Part shown: positions 1 to 9,929 of the stretch, piece by piece
How the letters are laid out: each line of letters opens with the position of its first letter
Position numbering within the stretch: the stretch's first letter is position 1
Source: Trichaptum fuscoviolaceum
Lineage: Eukaryota > Basidiomycota > Agaricomycetes > Hymenochaetales > Trichaptaceae
Assembly (NCBI GenBank): GCA_910574455.1
Contig: CAJSYZ010000004.1
Coordinates: forward strand, 5,528,599 to 5,592,598
Length of the DNA stretch: 64,000 nucleotides
Direction: 5' to 3'
Notes under the pieces: model-generated
The model's database searches: none
Told to the model about the DNA's origin: nothing
What the model saw: only the letters and a program-made list of their open reading frames with translations
Translations under genes and position numbers: made by a program

Positions 1-26
1 TCATAAAAGAATTAACATCAATCCAG

Positions 27-330
27 TGTCCTCAAAGGCATCGTTGACGAGCTCAACCAAATTCTGTCGGTTGGAACATTCAAACGCATTCTCTCTGGGA
101 AAAAACACAGTTCGAAAATCAGCGAGTTGGCTCAACGGCTCTCAGATGCGTTAATTGACTTCCAGGTATGTTTTCACATAAATTAGTTAACATCGTATGA
201 ATCAGTCACATTTCATCTAGCTCTCGTCTGTAATACGGATACAGAGTAGTCAGGAAGAAGCGAGGCAGTGCTTGGGTCGCATTGAAAGCACCGGGCGCAG
301 GAAAATGAATTCAGGAATAGTATATAGTGG
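27..330 (+). pseudogene. fragment of a fungal signalling-protein N-terminal domain
   Basis: An exon (27-165) reads on through a 55-bp intron (166-220, GTATGT...CTAG) into a second exon from 221 with phase kept. The first exon encodes a helical segment containing SVLKGIVDELNQILSVG and KRILSGKK, the second VIRIQSSQEEARQCL. This resembles the helical adaptor domain at the N-terminus of many Agaricomycete NACHT, kinase and TPR signalling proteins. That assignment is from pattern memory only. The upstream acceptor lies near position 26 and the rest of the gene is outside the window. Downstream the frame runs into a T-tract and low-complexity sequence, so only this fragment remains. Confidence 0.4.
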
Positions 331-1356
331 CTGTACGCAACGGTATATGGAAACAATTGGATTTTTTTTTTTTCCTTTCTTTTTAACGTTTTACGTGTGA
401 ATTCAAGGCTGTTGATTCCGGCGGCAGAAATTTAACTTCAAGTTGCCGAGCGGCCAATGCAACAATTAGATTGATACGGGACACGGACCCTGAGCATAAC
501 AATTAGATTGATACGGGACACGGACCCTTAATGCTCAGGGTCCGTGCCCGTCACGCGTGATGCCCGGCATACCTCTGCCGCGCACGCGAGCATGCCGGGA
601 CCCGGGGCACCTCTCGCGCAGACAACACTCGCACGAGTGCTGCTACTTCTTCTTCCACCCGGACCCTCCGCCGACGCATTCGACGCGTCGATCGCGCGCG
701 CGCGCGCGTCGATCACGTCGATCTGCGCAGCCTCTGCGCGCACCAACGCGCTCGACAATCCGGGGAGCGCGCAAAGTCGCGCATATGCGCTCCCCTTGGC
801 CTCGGACGGGCCTCGCTTCGTACGCGAGCGCCTTACGTCCTAAGAGGACAGGTGAGTGACACGCTCACCCTTGTTGCTTCTTTTTTTACTGATTCTCCCA
901 CAGACCCTGTGTCCCGTATCTTTCTGTACGACTTAGAGAGGTATGGGACACAGGGTCTTTGAATAGGAAACTGTATTGGATCGTGTCTCGTACCCTCCCC
1001 CTCAACTTAGGGAGGTACGGGACACCAGCGCCTTTCCAAGCGCCTATGCGCTTCCCCTTCCTTCCCTAGGCGCTTCCCCCTCTCCCATGGTCGTGGGCGA
1101 GCACGGCGCTTGCGCTCGTCTTTCCCACTCTCTTCTTCGACTCCCCCCATGCCTCGACTCCCTCACCTCCCGCCCCCTTGCCTTCTCCTACGGTCTCCGT
1201 CGCCGATAGACTCACGCAGCATGTCATTAGATCAGGACTTAGACGCGATAGGCACCCTCTCAGCTCTTCCGCTGTACCCGTGAAGTCGCAACCACCATCA
1301 AGCTCGTCATTCGCAGCCGGATCAGACCTCGCCATACAGAAGCGCAGATACGAAGA
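331..1356. other. GC-rich spacer without a recognised gene
   Basis: Open frames of about 100 codons exist at 544-859 and 976-1420. They overlap on several frames, are rich in R, S and P, and show no recognisable domain or consistent splice pattern. I treat them as by-products of GC-rich sequence. The region holds the repeat cluster at 461-1024. Confidence 0.5.
461..1024. repeat. cluster of direct and inverted GGGACAC-type repeats
   Basis: A 31-bp unit occurs at 461-491 and again, identical, at 498-528. A 16-bp part of it (482-497) reappears inverted at 531-546. Related inverted pairs follow: about 903-920 with 937-956 (both containing GTGTCCCGTAT or its complement), and about 982-990 with 1013-1024. 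A further copy of the GTGTCCCGTAC motif lies at 8342-8352. The arrangement suggests ends of small MITE-like elements or a fold-back cluster. No target duplication was identified. Confidence 0.6.
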
Positions 1357-2190
1357 CGGACGCATCCAGTCTTCTTCCTCGCGGCCCACTTCTCCGAAGA
1401 GGACTACTCATATGACTGGCTAATGCTGTGGTTGTCGAAGTTCTTGGAATGGCGACGCGCTCACAAGTTCGAGACGACAGCGCGCACCTTCTCGCCGGAC
1501 GAGTCTTCTTCCTTCAGGGACAAGTCATTCGGAGATGAGGAGCTCGAAGGCATCGAGCCTGCCTCACCAGACGACCATCGCATCTACGTCTATTTCGCTG
1601 ATTCCCATGGCTCAAGGCGCGGAACGGACTCGCAGCATAAGCGGCCTATGGGAGCCATCGTCCTCGAGCCCGGTGTTAAAGAGATGCGCCTTGCCGACGC
1701 AAGGGACTTCTTGCGATCAGAGAAGGTATGGAAACTGCCATTCATCTACTAATAATTAATCTAACTTTCTCATTTACTAGCAGCACGCTGACCACAGTAT
1801 CCCCTTCCGTCGCGACTATCTCCTCCACGGTGTCCCTGGCTCGGGCAAGTCTTCATTGATCCTTACTTTTTGCTGGCGCACTCATGCTCGACATCTACTT
1901 TCAGCCTCCTGGAGGAACGATGCGACGCTGTCGTCACTTATGGTACATGTGCCTGTCCGGTGCATTGTCATTCTCGAGGACCTTGACGCTACATTCACTT
2001 GCTCAACCTCGCGCGCTCGTCCTCGTCCGACAGCAAGGATGAAGATGGTGACGACGACGACGACGACGACGATGACGACGACGGCGATGGCGATGGCGAT
2101 GGCGACCACGGCGACGATGATGATGATGATGATGATGATGATGACGACGACGACAGGAAAATGGCAAGAATAAGGAAAGTAAGAAGGATG
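1357..2190 (+). pseudogene. BCS1-like AAA ATPase, N-terminal domain and Walker region (degenerate)
   Basis: Exon 1 (to 1725) reads AAHFSEEDYSYDWLMLWLSK, then YFADSHGSRRGTDSQHKRPM and ARDFLRSEK, the pattern of the BCS1 N-terminal domain. A 55-bp intron (1726-1780, GTATGG...ACTAG) is followed in frame by the AAA module: Walker A GVPGSGKSS near 1830-1855, ASWRNDATLSSLM, and Walker B CIVILEDLDATF near 1960-1995. BCS1 is a mitochondrial inner-membrane AAA translocase, and Agaricomycetes carry many BCS1-like paralogues. The sequence after Walker A (LTFCWRTHARHLL) is garbled. After the Walker B region the frame enters a GAY-repeat tract and no sensor region follows. The C-terminal piece lies beyond an unrelated domain, so this is a relic. 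Confidence 0.8.
2048..2156 (+). repeat. GAC/GAT triplet tract
   Basis: About 109 bp of almost pure GAY and GGC/GAT triplets. One frame encodes a long Asp run, another Thr/Met. BCS1-like proteins often have a charged low-complexity insert after Walker B, so expansion of this tract may have caused the frame change seen here. Confidence 0.85.
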
Positions 2191-2252
2191 TCTGTAAGTA
2201 CGGATCTCAATCAGCTTAACTTGAAGTTGCTAAGTGTTGTCATTGGGCAGCC

Positions 2253-2636
2253 TACGACGATGGTCGCACCCAGCTCCTGCTTTGTCTACATGGGCTCCTC
2301 CCTATCGCATATCGCAGCGCAACATATAACATTCCCGTCGCCATCTGGCTCACCCATGCCTACCCGCAAGAGCCCCCGCTGGTCTATGTCGTACCCACGA
2401 GCGACATGCTCGTCAAGCCCCCCAACCAGGTCGACCTCTCCGGCAAATGCGACTCAGAATACACCACACTCTGGCGCCGGAAGCCCGACGTACGTACAAT
2501 CTCTACCACCGCACCCACGGCCGCGCGGTATTATCCAAATGATTAAATCGATTAATGGCTGTCATCGATTATATTACAGACATGCAGCCTCACTGCCCTC
2601 CTCGAGGCAATGCAGGATTTGTTCTCGCGTCAACCG
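2253..2636 (+). pseudogene. UEV domain of a Vps23/Tsg101-type ESCRT-I subunit (fragment)
   Basis: A 57-bp intron-like segment (2194-2250, GTAAGT...GGCAG) precedes an exon reading TYDDGRTQLLLCLHGLLPIA, then YNIPVAIWLTHAYPQEPP, VYVVPTSDMLV and VDLSGKCDSEY. After a second intron-like stretch ending at about 2579 it resumes with SLTALLEAMQDLFSRQP. Together these make a nearly complete ubiquitin-E2-variant fold of the Vps23 type, which binds ubiquitinated cargo and PTAP-type motifs at endosomes. The start of the domain and all of the stalk and headpiece are missing. It sits between two halves of a BCS1-like gene, with which it has no functional link. Confidence 0.8.
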
Positions 2637-2790
2637 TGTTCTCTTCGCCGCGCTCTCGCGCCTCGGGCACGTGGACGTCTGGATCGAGTTCAAGAAAGCA
2701 AGCCCTTGGCAGGCCGAGGCGCTCTTCCGCGACTTCTTCCTGTGCGCGGACGTCGACACCGACCGCGAGAGCGAGGTTGCTGCAGCGTGC
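2637..2790 (+). pseudogene. BCS1-like C-terminal AAA fragment
   Basis: Immediately after the UEV segment the frame reads ALSRLGHVDVWIEFKKASPW and QAEALFRDFF. This matches the BCS1 segment normally written as SRPGRMD followed by VEF and a QA-LF-FF motif, which lies about 60-100 residues after Walker B. The intervening sensor and arginine-finger region is absent. It is probably the 3' part of the same copy as 1357-2190, separated by foreign sequence. Confidence 0.75.
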
Positions 2791-4121
2791 GATTGCCGAG
2801 CTGGACGAGTACTCGGCCCAGCGGAAGAAATTGGAGTCTCGTCGACTTACGCTCGACGCAGCAATCTCGAAGGCGGAGCGAGCACCTACTTTCAAGAAGG
2901 AGAAGGACAGGAAGGAGGCAGAGAAAGAATTGGAGCTCGCCAAGGAGAGGTACGATGAAATGGCGGAAGATGTGAAGACGCGGATGGATGCGATTCGTGA
3001 GGGCAATCTGGATAGCCTGAGGGCACTCGGTGGCTTCTTGGACATGGTGATGAGGTCCGTAGGACACTATCTAGAGACCTTGAAGGAGGTGAAATCGGAA
3101 TGGCGTTGAGTGAGTATATCTTCACCTTAAACAGTCATCGTACACTAATCATTCCTCTAGCTATTCGTCCCTCAGTAAACCGTCTGCTGGAATTTTATCT
3201 CCACATATCTTTGCCAGACCATCAGCACGAAGCTCTACCTCTTTGGAATCGCCGAAGGCGACGCCTCCATCTTTCCCTTCTCGCTTTGGCTCGCTTCGTT
3301 CCATGCGCTCTATCCGATTGCCCAAGAATTTGCCAAAAGCTTCCTCGCAGCCCTTACCTAAATCTGAGTCTGAATCCGAAGAAGACGAAGCAACGGCGAC
3401 GCCGAGACGCTCTCAGAGCAAGTCAATCTCTAAGCCGACTCGCTCGCAATCGAATTCGGTGGCAGCACCGGACGACGACGAGCCTGACGATGGCATGGAC
3501 GCGGATGGAAAGCACAGACGGAAGAAGAGCACAGCTAGCGGTGTGGCTAGTTAGGTTGGCGGTGTGCTTACGGGTGTCATGAGCTGCGGTAAGAAGGACA
3601 CGCGCCCAGACAAGGAGAGTTTTGCTGCGCTTGGAGATGAAGATGAAGATGAAGAGGAGGAAGAGGACCTCGAAACAGGAGTACCTCCTCGTCCTCTGCT
3701 AAACGAGAATCCGCGATCACGCTCAGAAGATGTCGAGGATGAGATGGAAGCAGTGTTCGATGCGAGCGACAACGAAGACGACGTCAACGCTGAGTCTCAG
3801 CCCCTAAATCCACTGAACACATCCTCAGCTGGCCACGACGGTGACGACGGCGCACACGACATCAACACCAACAATTACGGTCCACGTCCCCTTGGCGACC
3901 CTCCTGTACAGCTCAGGCCGGTGCATTCACGGCGTCAGAGCACGGCTGCGCCATGCACGTACGACTTCGAGGCGGACGACTATGACTTTCCGCCCTCGGG
4001 CCTTGTAAATTCAAACAGTGCCTTCACCAGCCTGTTTGCCATCGAGAACTCGAAATCCGAGCACATCAAGTATTTCAAAGCTTGCGCAGATTGCACGCGG
4101 CGGACAGCGCAATCGCGATAG
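2782..4121 (+). pseudogene. BAR-domain protein (helical core plus Ser/acidic tail), disabled
   Basis: The segment 2782-3108 encodes a charged coiled coil: LDEYSAQRKKLESRRLTLDA, FKKEKDRKEAEKELELAKER, LGGFLDMVMRSVGHYLETLK. This matches the last helices of fungal BAR proteins that bend membranes in endocytosis. An intron (about 3110-3161, GTGAGT...CTCTAG) leads to YSSLSKPSAGI, ARPSARSSTSLESPKATPP and a basic/serine tail. A TAG at 3552-3554 interrupts the frame within ASGVAS/VGGVLTGVM, after which it continues to 4121 through a Glu/Asp-rich stretch. The N-terminal BAR helices are replaced by BCS1 sequence. A final YDFEADDYD may be the start of a lost SH3 domain. Confidence 0.65.
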
Positions 4122-4594
4122 TGGCTTCGCGGAGGATGAGGACGAGAGTCGGCGCACTCTCTTTAGTGGAAAGCAACCGGGTGCAAATGATAGTGGGTAT
4201 GGTGCAGACAGCATCAGGAAGATTACTCATGTACATGGGCACAACAACGAGAGCATTGACGAGAACGGTTGCACCCCTTCGACGACCACCATAGGAGTTC
4301 CCTGCGAGAAAGGAGTGGCAACTCGTTCTTCGATGCCCATTTGCATGGAGCAGATCTCTCACCGTCAGATTTGGATAGCGATATGATAGATAGTTATATG
4401 TATCATAGTACTATGTTGTTAATATGAACTTAATTTAAAAAAAGAAGCATATTCGAAGTCGAGTGATAGCCTTTAGAAGTTGGTGGCTGTGCAACTTCCG
4501 TGGACTTCGACTACGTGTTCTTTCCCAATCTGTGCACCTACTCCCTTGCTTTCCTTTGTCTCTGGCCTCTCTCCCTCATCCACAGCTGCAGTAA
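4122..4594. other. spacer; imperfect fold-back at 4456-4516
   Basis: No gene is recognised. Around 4456-4516 the sequence can fold: GAAGTT pairs with AACTTC, flanked by CGAAGTCGA and TCGACTACG. It may be the 5' edge of the recombinase element that follows. No target duplication was found. Confidence 0.35.
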
Positions 4595-5527
4595 ATGGCT
4601 AAAAAGAGAACTCAGAGCCCAAAGAGGGATCTTATGAATGAAAAAGGGGTGAGCAGAGTTCACAGCAGCTGTAATTCATTCAAACTTCATCTGAGACATG
4701 TCTGTCTTCTTTCTGCATGTCAGATTAGTGATGATTTAATCACAATAGACCCGGATGAGGCCATGGAACTGGAGGAGAACTCGGATGAGGTGGTCAACAG
4801 CTGTCTGGAGGACTATCCTTTGATAGTGGACGACTCTCCAGAGGGAAGATATGCTGCTGAGGTGACAAGAGCTCATATTACTGAGCAGACACGAGAGGGA
4901 CACATCAGGTGCGTACTCTCCACTCCTTTTCTTTGTAGCTAATGCTTATGGACATCTGTAGAATCACAAGATACTTTCTAGTCTATGTCAAGCGCAGGTT
5001 TCCTGATTGGAGTCCGTCAAAGGTGGATGAGCAAGTGCCATATATGATTACCAGCTTCATTGCATCTCGCTGTTCGCCTGTTGAAGCTGGTGGTGAGGGC
5101 TTAAGGGTATGTCTCTGTTATTCTCTTCCATGCTTATCTGCTAAGGCCTCTGTACTGTCAGTTTTCTACTGCCGTTGCAACACATGCTGCTTTAACGTAC
5201 TTCTTTTCGCACCTGCAACCTGATGAAAGTACATCTTCATGGTTTAAGGATCCCTCAACTGGTATATGGTGTGTTCTCCCTCTGCTTTATACTTTCCTAC
5301 CTTCTAAGTACCTCTGTTATTCAGGCATGGACTCCCTACCCGCTCTAGGGCTGTCTCTGAGTTCATGATTTGACTTGAAAAGACAAAGGCAAAGTTAGGC
5401 GAAGTTTCTCGCTCAGCACGTGCTATTCATTATGAGGATATGATGCGGCTGCATCACATCTGCATTGAGAGCCAGGAACTTACTACAGTGCAGCGCCAGC
5501 AGGGCACAGTGAGATATGTATGTAACC

Positions 5528-6345
5528 TGTTACGACCATCGGGAATTGTAGCGGGAAACAGTTTCGGGAAACTGGAATTCGCGACAAGAACCCGCGTTCG
5601 GGAATCTGGATTCGCGACTGGGAACGAGCGTGGGAATTCAGGCGGGAAACGCGCGGGATTCTATCCAGGCGCGTCGCGGGATTCTCAAGGCCAGCTAGGA
5701 CTCTTCACTGCTTTGAACGTCAGGTAAGCGGATCCCTAAGGAAGCACTCCACAAGTAAGTATTGCGCAACTAACTACACAGGAGAAAAGAGAGAGATCGC
5801 ACCTAAGGAAGCACTCCACAAGAGGTCAAAAGTGGGGTGCTCCTTACGATGCCTACAGCTATTTATCTACTTCGTAAAGACTGTATAGTTAATCTACGCT
5901 AAGTGTCCTTGCGCAATGCGCACCTATCTACTACAAACGATACATGCTACGACCGCACTGCTAGGCATGTCTATCCCGTCTCTCCAGATGGCTACGGCCT
6001 GTCCGTGGACGTCAGCGTCCGGTCCGGGGCCGCGACTAGCCAGACTAGGTATGCCAGACTGTTGCAGGTCGTCACCTTGAGGTACTAGCGGACTAATGAG
6101 CGTATGTTGATAAATGAATGTACGTGTGCCGTGGCGGGTCGTTGTAAATGAGTGTGTGTATGCGTGCATGGTTGCCAGGACGGTGGTGCGGGATAAGTCA
6201 CGTGAGCATGGGATCGTGCGATTCGGGAATGAGGTTTCGCGCCGGGAATCCACTGGCGGGATTCTCCCCGCGGGATTGTCTGCTCATGTCGGGATCCTTG
6301 GCGGGAAAGTGCGGGAAATGAGAAAAGGAGCCCGGGATCTCGACA
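5528..6345 (-). mobile_element. solo Ty3/Gypsy LTR (818 bp), TSD TAACC
   Basis: The element starts TGTTACGACC and ends ATCTCGACA on the plus strand. It is flanked by perfect 5-bp duplications TAACC at 5523-5527 and 6346-6350. By comparison with the Gypsy element at 8.7-15.4 kb the LTR sense is minus. It contains a scatter of CGGGATTC/GGGAATC words and the shared stem-loop module (5735-5847). It sits inside an intron of the recombinase relic. Confidence 0.85.
5735..5847 (-). promoter_or_regulatory. LTR stem-loop and direct-repeat module (copy A)
   Basis: CCTAAGGAAGCACTCCACAAG occurs at 5735-5755 and 5802-5822, 67 bp apart. The second copy can pair with GTGGGGTGCTCCTTAC (5832-5847) to form a stem-loop. 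In LTR sense a TATA-like ATAAATA (5859-5867) lies about 15 bp upstream, which would put the hairpin at or near the 5' end of the transcript. Confidence 0.6.
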
Positions 6346-6523
6346 TAACCATTTCACTTTGCACTACTTTTTGCTAACTGTATTAATTTAGACTACATAT
6401 CTCTTTGCATGGCTTCTACTGCTGCGTGTTGATGAGGTACTCAGACTCAAGTTTGAGAGCCTCAACATGGTGCATCCTATTGTGCCTGAAAAGTGTGAGT
6501 TATTTTTGTCTATCTCTTGAAAA

Positions 6524-7454
6524 TTACTTATATTTATTTAGTAATGTATATTCGTTAAAGGAGAGAAGACCATCATCTCCAGGCTTCTTCCGCTTGGTGG
6601 TCCTGGCTGTGCTTGCCTCGACTTGCAGATATGCAGTAAATGCATCTTGATCACCTCCAAAATCCTCCTTCAATACCTTAGCAACACGCTTGCGTCGGGT
6701 GATTACATTCTTGATTGAACTCCACTCCACATTCTTCAGAGTGCCATTGTCATGTGCCAAGCGAATGCGCTCCACCATCTCCATTTGGTCCAAAGCCTCT
6801 TTGATGCCACTGGCTCTGTTGAGCGCATCAATATCTTTGCGTGAGATGGCTCTAAGAATATGAAGCTCCTGAGATGGCAGTGAGGAGTGAGCAACAGAAT
6901 GAGGCGAGCTGGGCGGTGTTGGTGAGTGATAGCGCTCAGTGAATGGAGCTGTATTATGCCAATCATTGAATGAGAAGCTGGAGCTTGCAGCCTGCACCTG
7001 GTTACGCTCAAGGACAAGCGGATCTGAAAAATTAATTAGAGATGTGTTTAAACAGCTATTATTAGTCATATATATACACACCCGCCACTGGCAAAAGCTG
7101 AAACCTCTGATTCTGTGCCGCCGCCTTCTGCCATTCCAATCCCAGATTAAAGAGGCCATTGTACTGCTGCACACGCAAGCTATGATCGACTTGTACAGCT
7201 GCCATATTGCGTACATTGAGCTTCACGTTCTCTTCAGATGCATTGGTGCTTGGCATAGCATCAAGTGAGATCTTGAGGTAGCTGGAAATAGCTGCTCTGA
7301 GCTGAGGGACATTCTGGTTACGTGTGATAATCTTCCGATGCTCTGCCGAATTGATGATATCAATCCAGAGCTGCAATTCGCGCTTCTTTGCATGGCTGAT
7401 TATAGTTGCATTCAGCTCAGGCAGTATAGAAGCACTCATGCTTAAAGCCTGCAT
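6524..7454 (-). CDS. uncharacterised two-exon protein next to the recombinase relic
   Basis: Exons 7454-7082 and 7023-6524 join across a 58-bp intron (GTGTGT...TTCAG) to give about 290 codons without a stop. An alternative start is at 7439. The first exon has helical segments KKRELQLWIDIINSAEHRK and VPQLRAAISSYLKISLDAMP, vaguely SAP-like. The second has a Ser/Pro stretch, helical ALDQMEMVERIRLAHDNGT, a basic TRRKRVAKVL and a basic C-terminus TTKRKKPGDD. This suggests a nuclear, possibly DNA-binding protein, which is inference only. It converges on the truncated recombinase, with no gap beyond about 30 bp, so the two may belong to one element. I do not recognise the family. Confidence 0.55.
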
Positions 7455-8371
7455 TGAATAACGCAGTTGTCAGTATATAGATGTATGTCCGAGGCCAATG
7501 TGAATTAAATCACATTATAAATAAGTAAATAAATAAAAACAAAAAACCGCCATTGGAATCTCTCCCAGTCCAAAGAACAGCACTCAGTCTATGTCTGAGT
7601 ATGCATCCGTGTGCATATGGAAAGCAGCAAAAAAAACCAAGGTGTTCCGAGGCCGGGGGAATATTTTATTGATTTTATATGATTTTTTACAAAAAAAAAT
7701 GGGCCCCAGGGGCTATAACCCTCTTCGGGGCACTTGGAGGACCTACCCGGCGCATTGGGGCCCCTTCAAGCGCCCCCGCGGGCCTAATCCGGGCGCCCGG
7801 GGCCCCCGGACGCGCCAGAACGAAGAGGGAAGGGGAGGGGAGGGAAAGAGGGGATAGGGGAAAGAGAGGCTACCAGCCGAAGAAGCAGAAGGAAAAGAAG
7901 GAAAAAAGAGAGAAAAAAAGGAAGTCCGGAGACACACTGGTGGGGCCTGGGAGTCCATCCGGGGCACGCGCGCGAGCGAACGAGAGGGGAGGGGGGATCC
8001 GAGCAATGGGGGGAAGGGGGCATGCTATATGCAAGCCACTCCCTTCGGGTGAGGCCCCGGAGCTCGAAGCGGAGCTGCCACACCACCCGCGCGTCTTTCC
8101 GCAATCGGAAAGCGCCCGGACAAAGCGGCGAGGGAGCCCCGATATAGTAGGTAAGTGAAAAAAAAAGAAAAACAAGCGGCCGGACGCCCGGAAAGGGAAG
8201 CAGAGCCCGGGGTGGCGGGTTTCCGGGGTCTCGCGACGTGCGGACGCGCGGCCGCAGGCCAGGTGGCGTGGGACCCACAATTGCCGCTTTGGGGGGGCGT
8301 GTCTCGAGACACGGTTCCCACGCCATCCCGCGCCAGAAGGCCGTGTCCCGTACCTAAGAAGCTATCTCTTA
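7455..8371. other. promoter-side AT tract, then GC-rich and polypurine sequence
   Basis: 7500-7560 is AT-rich (repeated AAATAA), as expected upstream of the minus-strand gene. 7690-8340 is GC-rich with many G- and C-runs and overlapping frames on both strands, including minus frames of 136-180 codons that are low-complexity and not credible genes. 7818-7925 is a nearly pure purine stretch with GGGGAGGGGAGGG, a G-quadruplex or triplex candidate. Confidence 0.5.
7818..7925 (+). repeat. polypurine tract with G-quadruplex potential
   Basis: About 108 bp with very few pyrimidines. It includes four or more closely spaced runs of three to four G at about 7828-7862, followed by GAA/AAG-rich sequence. 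Confidence 0.7.
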
Positions 8372-8731
8372 GAGCCCGTTCGGTTGCACGACCGCGCGCG
8401 GAAATCCCCGCCAAATTTGCGATCATGATCGCACGTGAAAACTTGCGGCAATCCGCAATAGCGTGCGCGTTCGGCTGCACATGATCGCACACGTTGCCAC
8501 ATCTTGAGGTTGCGAAAACCATAGTAAAACGAGAAACAGGTCAGACCTGTATCTCAAATTGCAAAAAAAATTGTGGCGCGCTCGATGTGCACCATGCGCA
8601 ACACTCTTGTAATGCCTATAAGACGTGTATAGCACCTACCCTCTCTGCTCATCTCCTATCTACATGGCTAGCACTACTGTCAACACTCCAGTGAAGCCCG
8701 ACAACACCAGATGGTCGTCCGCCGACAAAGT
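8372..8731 (+). mobile_element. 5' part of a PIF/Harbinger-like element with start of a Myb/SANT-like gene
   Basis: GAGCCCGTTCGGTTGCACGA at 8372 is preceded by TTA (8369-8371), matching the TIR and TWA target site known for Harbinger-type elements. Within it an ATG at 8664 opens MASTTVNTPVKPDNTRWSSA, the kind of start seen in the SANT/Myb-like ORF of such elements. The frame is cut after 23 codons by the Gypsy LTR at 8732. No matching right end was found in the window. Family call from pattern memory. Confidence 0.4.
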
Positions 8732-9307
8732 TGTTATGACCTAGAGTGGTTCCTTTGCTTTTGAGACCCTGAATCGGACACGGACGATGATCGGACGCAA
8801 TGAGCGGTGGTTCTCACTCTGAGAAGCACTTTACAAGTCAATTAAGCTATTCTACACATCAGAGCTAAAGATAAACACATCACCTGAGAAGCACTTTACA
8901 AGAGGCCAAAAGTGGAGTACTTTGTAGGAGGATCCACGGTTTTGATGAACAAAGGTTAAAACTATACAGTACCAAGCCACTGGACCCAGATCTGACTAGG
9001 TCCAATCTGTACCACTCACGTAAGTCGGAGTTTGGGGTCCCGCTTGATTCGGGGTCCCGCATTGGTAGAGCGGAGGTTTGAGTTGAAGTGGTGGCAGAAA
9101 GAAAGAAAAGGGAATTGCTTGCAGGGTGTTTGTCCTAGCGGCCTGCAAACATACAGACAAGTAATCTACGCAAAAAGGAATAGAATCGGAGTAAAGAATA
9201 GTCCGCTTTTGGAGCGGACTTGTCGGGGATCCGACTTGGAGTGTGATCATAAAAGAAAATGAAAGAAAAATGAAAGAAATCAAATAACCTGAGGCAGATT
9301 CCTGACA
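8732..9307 (-). repeat. 3' LTR of the Gypsy element (576 bp)
   Basis: Bounded by TGTTATGAC on the left and CCTGACA on the right (plus strand), with the element's polypurine tract adjacent at 9308-9319. It carries the stem-loop module at 8819-8928. It is a diverged relative of LTR C: both share TCAATTAAGCTATTCTACAC between the repeated words. Confidence 0.8.
8819..8928 (-). promoter_or_regulatory. LTR stem-loop and direct-repeat module (copy B)
   Basis: CTGAGAAGCACTTTACAAG at 8819-8837 is repeated at 8884-8902 (65 bp period), followed by AGGCCAAAAGTGGAGTAC. The arms pair less well than in the other copies, as expected for an old element. Confidence 0.5.
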
Positions 9308-9929
9308 TTATCCCCCTCCAAGGGCACTCCTAAAGAGCGCGCGCTGTCGGGATCCCCCAGGACCCCAACATGTCTAAGGCAATCCCGAACAGAACCCGGG
9401 ATACTGAAACCCGAAATCGCGACCTTGGCTAAGATCCCGAAAGGATCCCCCACTCTCTGATCCCGGAAGAACCTCTGCTTCGCCATGCATTCTCCTGCTA
9501 AGAGTTACGCCCCGCTACGACCTCCTCGCCCCTGCTTGTCCTCGCCCACGTCTCCTCGTCAGTCCCCCGCCTCGTCCTCGTGTCTCGATCCATCCCTAGC
9601 CCGCCTCGTCGTTCCCCCGACTCTAGGATGATCCCCCGCTCGCTCCCCGCTCCCGTCATGCTCTGTTCCCCGCTCCAGCGAACCCCGTACCTCGCCATAG
9701 TCCCGAAGTCACTCACCATAGCCAGAGCCATAGCCATAGCCTGCCACAGCCATAGCCATAGCCATAGCTATCCCAGACCTCGTAGGTTCTCGACTATGCC
9801 CGGATACAAGATCCTGGCCTCGCGTCCACAGTCATGAAGTGCAGTAGGAGATAGATCCACTGCGTCCAAAGCCGACCTCTGTCTGGCCTTGAGTAAGCCA
9901 ACACAACAGCGGTCAAGGATTGCTGTCCC

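Larger units (their letters stand above)
4595..6497 (+). pseudogene. Crypton-like tyrosine recombinase, N-terminal half (interrupted, 3' truncated)
   Basis: Spliced exons read in order AAEVTRAHITEQTREGHIR, then VYVKRRFPDWSPSKVDEQVP, FSTAVATHAALTYFFSHLQP, HGLPTRSRAVSEFMI, LEKTKAKLGEVSQSARAIHY, then (after 6395) LFAWLLLLRVDEVLRLKFES. Introns are short GT-AG. The pattern is that of Agaricomycete tyrosine recombinases of Crypton-type elements. RVDEVLRL holds the first catalytic Arg; the HxxR and Tyr motifs are absent because homology stops at 6497. A TGA interrupts FMI/LEKTK near 5371. The intron between 5520 and 6391 contains a solo LTR (5528-6345), with the branch-point-like CTAAC and acceptor still present after it. 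Not functional. Confidence 0.7.

Noticed and set aside
1999..2958. 319-codon open frame with a long Asp run
   Set aside because: It spans parts of the BCS1, UEV and BAR relics, mostly in the wrong frame. It is open because of the GAY tract and is not a single protein.
7784..8326. Minus-strand frames of 136-180 codons
   Set aside because: They lie in GC-rich, partly polypurine sequence, overlap in all frames and have low-complexity Pro/Phe/Leu composition.
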